A stretch of DNA of 62,577 bases, taken from DASYCK01 sp036500205. GTDB taxonomy: Bacteria > Myxococcota_A > Polyangia > Fen-1088. The position numbers were made by a program, and so were the translations under genes. Positions 56,103-62,577 of this stretch are shown one piece after another (the first letter of the stretch is position 1; each line of letters starts with the position of its first letter). The stretch spans positions 1 through 62,577 of the forward strand of contig DASYCK010000056.1 of NCBI GenBank assembly GCA_036500205.1, in the 5' to 3' direction. Below the pieces are notes generated by a model, which had not been told where the DNA came from, made no database searches, and saw only the letters and a list, made by a program, of their open reading frames with translations.

Positions 56103-58579
56103 ACCGGTCTCGCGCAGCGAATTCCGGCGAAGATCTGGCGGCGCTCCGGGAAGTCCCAGTTGCGGAAGGTGGTGCGGGCCACGACGGCGCGGGTGGCGAA
56201 GGAGGCCCCGCGCAGGACCCGGTAGGTCTTGCCGAAGAAGACCTCGGAGTACTCCTTGTACGGGAAGCTCTCGTAGCCGGGGTAGCCGTCGAACCAGCTG
56301 TCCGTCCACTCCCAGACGTCGCCGAGCATCTGCTGGCAGCCGTAGGCGCTGCGGCCGGCCGCGAAGGCGCCGGCGGGGGCCGGTTCGAGGTGGCGCTGAT
56401 CCAGGTTGGCGCGGCCCGGCTCCCAGGCGTCGTCGCCCCAGGGATACCGTCGGCCGGCGCCGCGCGCCGGATCCCACGCGGCCGCCTTCTCCCATTCGGC
56501 CTCGGTGGGCAGGCGGCCGCCCGACCAGCGCGCGAAGGCGTCGGCCTCGTACCAGCACACGTGAACGACGGGCGCGTCGGGATGCAGGGGGGCGATACGG
56601 CCGAACACGACGGCCTGCCACGAGGTCGCCTTCGCCCCCGCGGTCCCGAGCGCGCGCCAATGTCGTGGGGCGCGCGCCTTTGTCGTCTCGACCCAGCGCC
56701 AGCCTGCCTCGGACCACAGCTCGCGCCGCGCGTACCCGCCGTCCGCGATGAACGCCGCGTACGCGCCGTTGGTCACGGGCGCGCGGTCGATGCGGAACGC
56801 CGGCAGAGACAGCTCGTGCGCGGGGCGCTCGTTGTCGTAGGCCCAGGTGCGATCGTCCGTCCCCATCACGAACGGTCCCGCCGGGACCAGCACGCTGTCG
56901 TTCGTGGGGCGGGCGCCCGTCGGCGCGCTGGCCTCGCTGGCGTACGCGGGGCGATAGGGCAGATCGTCGCGCAGGGCCAGCGACTGCAGGATCGTCTCCT
57001 GGTGTTGCGCCTCGTGCTGCGCCACCAGCGTCACCAGGTGCGCCGGTACGGCGGGCGGTGGCCCGGCCGCCAGCCGCTCGTCGACCGCGTGGCGTACGTC
57101 GCGCATGCGCCGCCGCACCGTCGCCATCCGCGGCAGCACCAGCTGATCGCGTCGCGCGCGCGGCGTGGCCAGCGGATCATAGATGCGGTCCGTGTTCTCG
57201 TTGGCGCTGTGCCCGGGCGAGGTGACGCCCACGGGGCTGGGGGCCCTCTCGTCCCCCTGGCGCAGCAGCCACAGATCCTCGAAGTGGGCGATGTGGCCCA
57301 GGTCCCAGGCGATCGGGCTCATCAGGCGGTTGTGCTGCCGCTGCAGATCGTCCTCGGTCAGCGGCGCGACGAGCTCCATCGTGCGCGCGCGCATGTCGGC
57401 CAGCAGCGCGGTCGGCGTCGCCACCGCCGACACGTCCCCGGCGGCCAAGGTGGGCGTCGCGGTCCGCCGGAAGAGAAACAGACCGAACGCGCCGTCGCCG
57501 CTGTCTTTCCACGCCAGCCGGAAGCCCAGTCGCTCGATCATGGCCACCACCGCCTCGGGGCGGAACTTGTGGCTCACCTCGGTCAGGATGCGCTCACCGC
57601 GCGCGACCCGGAACGTGCGCTCGAGCGCCGGGATGCGGACCGTCCACTCCCGCAGCGCCTCGGCGAAGATCTCCACCCGCTCGCGCTCGGCGTCGTAGTA
57701 GGCCACGTGGCGCACGGCATCGACGGGGATGTCGGTCCCCAGGTCGCGGTTCATGCGCGAGAACATGTTGCGGGTGAACGCCGCGGTGATGCCGGCCGCG
57801 TCGTCGTACGCCGCCTCCAGCGCGGCGGAGTCCTTCACCAGATCGACGCCCACCAGAAAATGATCGCCCGGCGACAGCGCCGCCGCGACCGTGGCGCAGA
57901 ACTCCGTGTGCTCGCGCCAGCCCAGGTTGCCCAGGCTCGACCCGAGAAAGGCCAGGGTCTTCGGCGTCAGCCCGGCCAGCACCGGCAGCGCGCGATCATA
58001 GCTGGCGCCGAGGCCCTCGATGGCCAAGGTCGGGTAGGCCGTGCTCAGCCCGGCGCACGCTTGCGTCAGGTAGTGCAGATCGACGTCGATGGGGACGTAC
58101 GACGCGGGGCCCGCCGCGCACCAGGCATCCAGCAGCCGGCGCGTCTTCGTCGAGGCGCCCGAGCCAAGCTCGACCAGGGTGCTCGCCCCGGCGTGCGCGC
58201 GGATCGCTCTCGCGCCCGCCGCCAGCAGCGCGTCCTCGGCGCGGGTCAGGTAGTACTCGGGCTGGGCGGTGATCTGCTCGAACAGATCCGACCCGGCCGC
58301 GTCATACAGATAGCGGGCGTCCAGCTTGCGCGGACGGCCGTCGAGGCCCGCGGCCACCGACAGCGCGAACGCCAGCGGCGACTCCTGCACCGGATCGACG
58401 TGGACGACGAAGCCGCTGTTGCTGACACGTTTCCAATCGGCCGGCGGCGTGACCACGCCCGCGTCGCGCGCCAGGCGGCGCGCCGCCTCGGCGTCATCGA
58501 TCGAGAACAGGGCAGGCGGCGGCGCCGGCGCGACCCCGCCATCCCGCCGTACGCGCGGCTCTCGCGAAAACCCCTTCAA
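56099..58579 (-). CDS. EgtD-EgtB fusion (ergothioneine synthase, Egt1-like domain order)
   Basis: 826 residues. The N-terminal half (about 60-375) is a histidine N-alpha-trimethyltransferase: YLYDAAGSDLFEQITAQPEYYLTRAE, LVELGSGASTKTRRLLDA, AFLGSSLGNLGW, GVDLVKD. The C-terminal half (about 385-826) is an EgtB-type sulfoxide synthase: DinB-like iron site His429 (AWDLGHIAHFEDLWL) plus His522/His526 in HEAQHQE, then an FGE-sulfatase domain (VPAGPFVMGTD, RLPTEAEWEKAA, MLGDVWEWTDS, FRNWDFPERRQIFAGIR). This order equals fungal Egt1. No egtA or egtC lies in the window, so cysteine rather than gamma-glutamylcysteine may be the sulfur donor (inference). No egtE-like lyase is adjacent. Confidence 0.9.
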   Translation of the reverse strand: MKGFSREPRVRRDGGVAPAPPPALFSIDDAEAARRLARDAGVVTPPADWKRVSNSGFVVHVDPVQESPLAFALSVAAGLDGRPRKLDARYLYDAAGSDLFEQITAQPEYYLTRAEDALLAAGARAIRAHAGASTLVELGSGASTKTRRLLDAWCAAGPASYVPIDVDLHYLTQACAGLSTAYPTLAIEGLGASYDRALPVLAGLTPKTLAFLGSSLGNLGWREHTEFCATVAAALSPGDHFLVGVDLVKDSAALEAAYDDAAGITAAFTRNMFSRMNRDLGTDIPVDAVRHVAYYDAERERVEIFAEALREWTVRIPALERTFRVARGERILTEVSHKFRPEAVVAMIERLGFRLAWKDSGDGAFGLFLFRRTATPTLAAGDVSAVATPTALLADMRARTMELVAPLTEDDLQRQHNRLMSPIAWDLGHIAHFEDLWLLRQGDERAPSPVGVTSPGHSANENTDRIYDPLATPRARRDQLVLPRMATVRRRMRDVRHAVDERLAAGPPPAVPAHLVTLVAQHEAQHQETILQSLALRDDLPYRPAYASEASAPTGARPTNDSVLVPAGPFVMGTDDRTWAYDNERPAHELSLPAFRIDRAPVTNGAYAAFIADGGYARRELWSEAGWRWVETTKARAPRHWRALGTAGAKATSWQAVVFGRIAPLHPDAPVVHVCWYEADAFARWSGGRLPTEAEWEKAAAWDPARGAGRRYPWGDDAWEPGRANLDQRHLEPAPAGAFAAGRSAYGCQQMLGDVWEWTDSWFDGYPGYESFPYKEYSEVFFGKTYRVLRGASFATRAVVARTTFRNWDFPERRQIFAGIRCARPV

Positions 58580-58783
58580 AACAGCTCACCACTCCCGCCG
58601 ATCCTGCTGGCAAAGAGTGCACCGGTGGCAAGTCGGGTCACGGCCATCCCGGCAATATGATCCCGACAGGGAAAATAGCCAATCGAAACAAACAAAAGTT
58701 TTTGGACGCTCGGGTGTCGGTGAGGCGTCGGAAGGGGTCGCGTGCCCGCGCGCTTCGCGCTAGCGTGGCCGGGGAAGACGACC

Positions 58784-60445
58784 ATGAGCGATCTGTACCT
58801 GGACCGAAAGAAGCAGATGTTTCCGCAGCTCACCCCCACCCAGGTGGCGCGGGTGGCGACGCTGGGTGAACGGCGGCAGGTCCCGGCGGGGACGGTCCTG
58901 TTCGAGCAAGGCGACGGGGACAACGAATTCTACGTGGTGCAAAGCGGAACGATCGAGGTGGTCCGCCCCTACGACGGTCGCGAGGACCCCATCACGGTGC
59001 ACGGGGCCGGCGAGTTCACCGGCGAGCTCAACATGCTGTCGGGACGGCGCAGCCAGGTGCGCGGCCGCATGCGCGACGCGGGCGAGGTGATCGTGCTCGA
59101 TCGCGAGGCGTTCCGCCGCCTCGTGCACCGCGACGCCGAGTTGAGCGAGATCATCATGCGCGCGTTCATCTTGCGCCGCATGGGGCTGATCGAACACCAC
59201 CAGGGGGACACCATCCTCATCGGTTCGCGCCATTCGGGAAACACGCTGCGCATCAAGGAGTTCCTGACCCGGAACACGCACCCGTACACCTACTTCGACG
59301 TCGAGACCGATCCCGAGGTGAAGGGCCTGCTCGAGCGTTTTCACGTCGAGGCGAAGGACGTCCCCATCACCATCTGCCGCTATACCTACGTGCTGCGGAA
59401 CCCCACCATCGAGGAGCTGGCGGATTGCCTGGGGTTGAGCGCGACGCTGTCGCCGGATGCCGTGCGCGACGTCGTCGTCGTGGGCGCCGGCCCGGCCGGG
59501 CTGGCGGCGGCCGTCTATGCCGCGTCCGAGGGGCTGGATGTCCTGGTGCTGGAGGGGAACGCGCCCGGCGGGCAGGCCGGCTCGAGCTCGCGCATCGAGA
59601 ACTATCTGGGATTCCCCACCGGCATCTCGGGCGGCGCGCTGGCCGGGCGGGCGCTGGCCCAGGCCGAGAAGTTCGGCGCCGAGATCGCCATCGCGCGAAC
59701 GGCCGTCGGCATCGACTGCGCCACGCGCCCCTACGTCGTCAAGCTGGCGGGGGGCGGGACGGTGCGCGCCCGCACCGTGCTGATCGCGACGGGCGCCGAG
59801 TACCGCAAGCCCGACCTGGAGGGGCTGGCGCGCTTCGAAGGGGTCGGCATCTATTACGGCGCCACCTTCGTCGAGGCGCAGATGTGCGGCGGCGAGGAGG
59901 CGGTGGTGGTGGGCGGGGCGAACTCGGCCGGGCAGGCGGCCGTGTACCTGGCGCAGGTGGCGCGACGGGTGCACGTGATGGTGCGTCGCCCCCAGCTCTC
60001 GGAGACGATGTCGAACTATCTCATCGAGCGCATCACCAACAACGAGAACATCCGGTTGCACACGCGGACCGTGATCGACGCGCTGGAGGGGGACGATCAC
60101 CTGGAGCAGATCCGCTGGAAGAACCTCGACACCGGGGAGAGCAAGACCAGCCCCATCCGCCACGTCTTCATGATGACCGGCGCGTCGTCGAACACGCACT
60201 GGCTGGGGGGATGCCTGGCCCTCGACGAGAAGGGATTCGTGAAGACGGGGACCGATCTGCACGCCGACGAGCTGCAGGCGGCGAAGTGGCCGCTGCCGCG
60301 CGCGCCGCGGCTGCTGGAGACCAGCCTGCCCGGCATCTACGCGGTGGGCGACGTGCGCTCGGGCAGCGTGAAGCGCGTGGCCTCCGCGGTGGGCGAGGGC
60401 GCCATCTGCGTCCAGCTCATCCACCGCACGCTCGCCGAGCTGTGA
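58784..60445 (+). CDS. cNMP-binding domain / thioredoxin-like / thioredoxin-reductase-like flavoprotein fusion
   Basis: 553 residues from ATG 58784. Domain 1 (about 15-130) is a CRP-type cyclic-nucleotide-binding fold (GTVLFEQGDGDNEFYVVQSG, GEFTGELNMLSGRR). Domain 2 (about 140-225) resembles a thioredoxin fold, but the active site is SRHSGNT, without Cys. Domain 3 is a TrxR-type FAD/NADPH module: VVVGAGPAGLAAAVYAASEG, GGQAGSSSRIENYLGFP, AVVVGGANSAGQAAVYLA, IYAVGDVRSG. Where TrxR has CATC the sequence is YYGATFVEAQMCGGE, so the redox CxxC is missing. It probably passes electrons from NAD(P)H to something other than thioredoxin, or acts as a sensor. It is divergent from EgtDB. Confidence 0.88.
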   Translation: MSDLYLDRKKQMFPQLTPTQVARVATLGERRQVPAGTVLFEQGDGDNEFYVVQSGTIEVVRPYDGREDPITVHGAGEFTGELNMLSGRRSQVRGRMRDAGEVIVLDREAFRRLVHRDAELSEIIMRAFILRRMGLIEHHQGDTILIGSRHSGNTLRIKEFLTRNTHPYTYFDVETDPEVKGLLERFHVEAKDVPITICRYTYVLRNPTIEELADCLGLSATLSPDAVRDVVVVGAGPAGLAAAVYAASEGLDVLVLEGNAPGGQAGSSSRIENYLGFPTGISGGALAGRALAQAEKFGAEIAIARTAVGIDCATRPYVVKLAGGGTVRARTVLIATGAEYRKPDLEGLARFEGVGIYYGATFVEAQMCGGEEAVVVGGANSAGQAAVYLAQVARRVHVMVRRPQLSETMSNYLIERITNNENIRLHTRTVIDALEGDDHLEQIRWKNLDTGESKTSPIRHVFMMTGASSNTHWLGGCLALDEKGFVKTGTDLHADELQAAKWPLPRAPRLLETSLPGIYAVGDVRSGSVKRVASAVGEGAICVQLIHRTLAEL

Positions 60446-60448
60446 GCG

Positions 60449-60739
60449 TCAGCGCGGGATGGGGAGATTGTCGATGAACAGATCGTCGACGTAGCACCAG
60501 CCCCACTCCTCGCCCGGCTCGAGCGAGCGGATGAGCGGGTGATCCTTGTGGGCGTGGAAGTGCTTGGTGGCGTGCTTGTTCTTCGAGTCGTCGCAGCAGC
60601 CGACGTGGCCGCACGCCATGCACAGCCGCAGGTGGACCCAGGTGTCACCCATGGCCAGGCATTCCTCACAGCCCTTGGTGTGGGGGCGAACGTGGGGCGC
60701 GATCGTCCCCATGTGAGAACAGACGGCGGATTTCGACAT
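60449..60739 (-). CDS. UBP-type zinc finger protein
   Basis: 96 residues forming a single UBP (ubiquitin-hydrolase-type) zinc finger: CSHMGTI, HTKGCEECLAMGDTWVHLRLCMACGHVGCCDDSKNKHATKHFHAHKDHPLIRSLEPGE, all Cys/His ligands present (sequence given in parts: GCEECLAMG, LCMACGHVGCCD, HATKHFHAHKDHP). Bacterial members are stand-alone proteins of unknown function, often near redox genes. It lies convergent with the flavoprotein fusion (3 bp apart) and divergent from the DsbA-OsmC fusion. Confidence 0.9.
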   Translation of the reverse strand: MSKSAVCSHMGTIAPHVRPHTKGCEECLAMGDTWVHLRLCMACGHVGCCDDSKNKHATKHFHAHKDHPLIRSLEPGEEWGWCYVDDLFIDNLPIPR

Positions 60740-60835
60740 GGGTCCGACTTTGCCACGACCGAGGGGCTTGCGCTTCAGCGGATCGAGCGCCAGATCATTT
60801 TGATCGGCGATCGCGTATGGTAGGCAAAATAGACG

Positions 60836-61861
60836 ATGGGATACTTCGACTCGGAACATCCAACCCTTCTCGCCGACCCCGTCACCGATCGCGATCATGT
60901 GCGGGGCCCGACGGTGGCCGCCGTCACCATCGTCGAGTACGGGGACTTCGCCTGCCCGTCCTGCGGGGCGGCCTTCCCGGTCGTGAAGGCGGTGCTGCAG
61001 AAGTTCTCCGAGGCGCGGGTGGTGTTTCGCGCCAACCCGCGCAGCCACCTGTTTCCGCACGCGGCGGAGGCGGCCGAGGCGGCGGAGGCGGCCGGCGCCC
61101 AGGGGAAGTTCTGGGAGATGCACGACCTGCTGTTTTCGAATCAGGACATCCTGTCGAGCGAGACGATCCGGCAGCATGCGCGCGCGCTGGGCCTCGACAT
61201 GGCGCGCTTCGAGAGCGAGCTGAAGGCGGGCACCTACCGGGCCACCGTGCACGAGCAGGAGATCAGCGGCTGGCACAGCCACGTGCTGTCGACGCCGACG
61301 TTCTTCATCAACGGCGTGCGGCTGGATGACGCGGCCACCGCGCTGCCGGCCGCCGTGTCGCAGGCGATGCGCAAGGTCGAGCGAACGCGGGTGGTGTTCC
61401 GGGAGATGAACGTCAGCAGCATCGATCCCGGGACGCAGCAGACGATGACGGTGGGACCGCATCAGCTGCTCGCCGATCTGCCACCCGACGAGGAGGGAGC
61501 CGACAGCGGACCGAGCCCCCACGAGTTCATGCTGGCGGCGCTGGGGTCGTGCACGGCGATGACGATCCGCTGGCAGGCGAAGAAGAAGGGCATTCCGCTT
61601 CGCCACGTCGACGTGCGCCTGTCGCAGTCGCACACGCCGGACGGTCACCTGTTTCGCCGGTCCATCGAGCTTCACGGCGATCTGACCAGGGAGCAGCGGC
61701 AGGTGCTGCTGCAGGCCGCCGACAAGTGCCCCGTGTCGCGCACCTTGACCGGGAAGATCAGCATAGATTCGCGGCTGATCGACGACGACGGCATCGTGGA
61801 CGAGGCGGGGGAGGAGAGCTTCCCCGCCAGCGATCCGCCGGCCTGGACCTCGGGGCGCTGA
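60836..61861 (+). CDS. DsbA-like / OsmC-like fusion peroxiredoxin
   Basis: 341 residues, no signal peptide, so cytoplasmic. The N-terminal half is a DsbA/thioredoxin fold with CPSC at 40-43 (EYGDFACPSCGAAFP) and the cis-Pro region STPTFFINGVR. The C-terminal half is OsmC-like with the two peroxidatic/resolving Cys at Cys239 (LGSCTAMT) and Cys298 (DKCPVSRTL). OsmC/Ohr proteins reduce organic hydroperoxides. Fusion to a dithiol domain suggests a built-in reductant relay (inference). The next gene, a disulfide oxidoreductase, starts 39 bp downstream and may supply the electrons. Confidence 0.9.
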   Translation: MGYFDSEHPTLLADPVTDRDHVRGPTVAAVTIVEYGDFACPSCGAAFPVVKAVLQKFSEARVVFRANPRSHLFPHAAEAAEAAEAAGAQGKFWEMHDLLFSNQDILSSETIRQHARALGLDMARFESELKAGTYRATVHEQEISGWHSHVLSTPTFFINGVRLDDAATALPAAVSQAMRKVERTRVVFREMNVSSIDPGTQQTMTVGPHQLLADLPPDEEGADSGPSPHEFMLAALGSCTAMTIRWQAKKKGIPLRHVDVRLSQSHTPDGHLFRRSIELHGDLTREQRQVLLQAADKCPVSRTLTGKISIDSRLIDDDGIVDEAGEESFPASDPPAWTSGR

Positions 61862-61900
61862 GGTCTGGGCCCGCCATCCACAAACCGCCTCGGGGATCAC

Positions 61901-62577
61901 ATGAAAACGGACATCATCATCATCGGGTCGGGGCAGGCGGGGGTGCCGCTGGCGACGCGGCTGGCGGCGGCGGGGAAGCGGGTCGTGATCGTCGAGCGCG
62001 AGAAGGCGGGGGGTACGTGCGTCAACATCGGCTGCACGCCCACCAAGACGATGATTGCCAGCGCCCGGGCCGCGCACGTGGCGCGGACGGGGGCCCGCCT
62101 GGGCGTTCACGCGAGTGAGGTCGACGTCGACTTCGCCGCCGTGGTGGCGCGCAAGGACGCCATCGTGGCGCGCTGGCGCGGCGGCGTCGAGACGCGGCTG
62201 GCGGCGGGCGGCGAGAAACTGCGCTTCGTCCGCGGGCACGCGCGCTTCGTGGCGCCAGGAGCGATCGAGGTCGGCAGCGAGCGCCACGAGGCGGACAAGA
62301 TCGTCATCAACGTGGGGGCGCGGTCGGCCACGCCCGACGTGGCGGGGCTCGACTCGGTTCCCTGGCTCGACAGCGGTGGGCTCCTCGATCTGAAGACCTT
62401 GCCCAAGCACCTGCTGGTCATCGGCGGCGGCTACATCGGCTGCGAGCTGGGTCAGATGATGCGGCGGCTGGGCGCGGCGGTCACCTTGATCGCGCCGTCG
62501 CAGCGGCTGCTGGCCCGCGAGGACGCCGACGTGTCCGACGCGGTCGCGGAGGCGTTCCGCGCCGAGGGGATCACCCT
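61901..62577 (+). CDS. Pyridine nucleotide-disulfide oxidoreductase (N-terminal part, cut by window edge)
   Basis: About 225 residues visible. The FAD motif IIIIGSGQAGVPLATRLAAAG is followed by the redox-active disulfide GGTCVNIGCTPTK (CVNIGC). The NAD(P) motif LLVIGGGYIGCELGQMMRRLG comes further on. The family includes mercuric reductase, lipoamide dehydrogenase and glutathione reductase relatives. The CVNIGC and lack of an N-terminal MerA-type metal domain fit a general mercuric-reductase-like or Lpd-like enzyme. It is 39 bp after the DsbA-OsmC fusion, so probably co-transcribed and possibly its reductant. The remainder lies beyond the window. Confidence 0.85.
   Translation, partial: MKTDIIIIGSGQAGVPLATRLAAAGKRVVIVEREKAGGTCVNIGCTPTKTMIASARAAHVARTGARLGVHASEVDVDFAAVVARKDAIVARWRGGVETRLAAGGEKLRFVRGHARFVAPGAIEVGSERHEADKIVINVGARSATPDVAGLDSVPWLDSGGLLDLKTLPKHLLVIGGGYIGCELGQMMRRLGAAVTLIAPSQRLLAREDADVSDAVAEAFRAEGIT

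Overview
The window is chromosomal DNA from a very G+C-rich, Gram-negative bacterium that is most likely a member of the Myxococcota (former Deltaproteobacteria). The evidence is a C-terminal AgmX/PglI-type domain protein, Myxococcus-type CGNG/GEQCD cysteine repeats, many lipoproteins with long Gly-rich (GTGG/GAGG) spacers, a sigma-54 enhancer-binding activator, hybrid PAS kinases and dense convergent packing. This assignment is inference from gene content; no rRNA or tRNA gene was seen.

Layout. 1-2.4 kb: end of argD, argF, a YceI-like protein. 2.5-8.3 kb: a PAS hybrid histidine kinase, a large secreted protein, a PpiC-like lipoprotein. 7.7-11.5 kb: an oxidative-stress locus, with oxyR divergent from a katA / NAD(P)-binding protein / AgmX-domain operon and a recognisable OxyR operator between them. 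11.5-32.7 kb: an accessory cell-surface island. It contains a sigma-54 activator without a sensor domain, a HEXXH metallopeptidase, a PstS-like secreted protein, three long Cys-rich lipoproteins, a 1294-residue tetraheme lipoprotein, two heme-motif lipoproteins, a heme-porin fusion and a porin. Several intergenic regions here share inverted-repeat boxes and carry sigma-54-like -24/-12 elements.

33-43.3 kb: ppk1 (followed by a possible 23-residue membrane peptide), ahcY, a purple-acid-phosphatase-like protein, and an ArsR-methyltransferase fusion coupled to metH. ahcY, the ArsR fusion and metH form an S-adenosylmethionine-cycle locus with a 30-bp operator-like dyad. 43.4-50.6 kb: small lipoproteins including a frameshifted one, exonuclease III, an old yellow enzyme, YebC, a Gly-rich Kazal-like lipoprotein, a PEP-mutase-family gene lacking its core, a GNAT protein and a CsbD-like protein. 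50.7-55 kb: a secreted DUF3160-type protein and a CapA-type metallophosphatase. 55-62.6 kb: a thiol/redox cluster with an EgtD-EgtB fusion (fungal Egt1 domain order) coupled to an enolase-superfamily gene and a small lipoprotein, a cNMP-binding/thioredoxin-reductase-like fusion without the redox CxxC, a UBP zinc finger, a DsbA-OsmC fusion and the start of a disulfide oxidoreductase.

The best candidate for an undescribed system is the 12.6-32.7 kb island. It may be a sigma-54-controlled surface redox apparatus built from c-type cytochrome lipoproteins, porins and a repeated Cys-rich module that I do not recognise. The functional link is inference; the motifs, repeats and gene arrangement are visible in the sequence.
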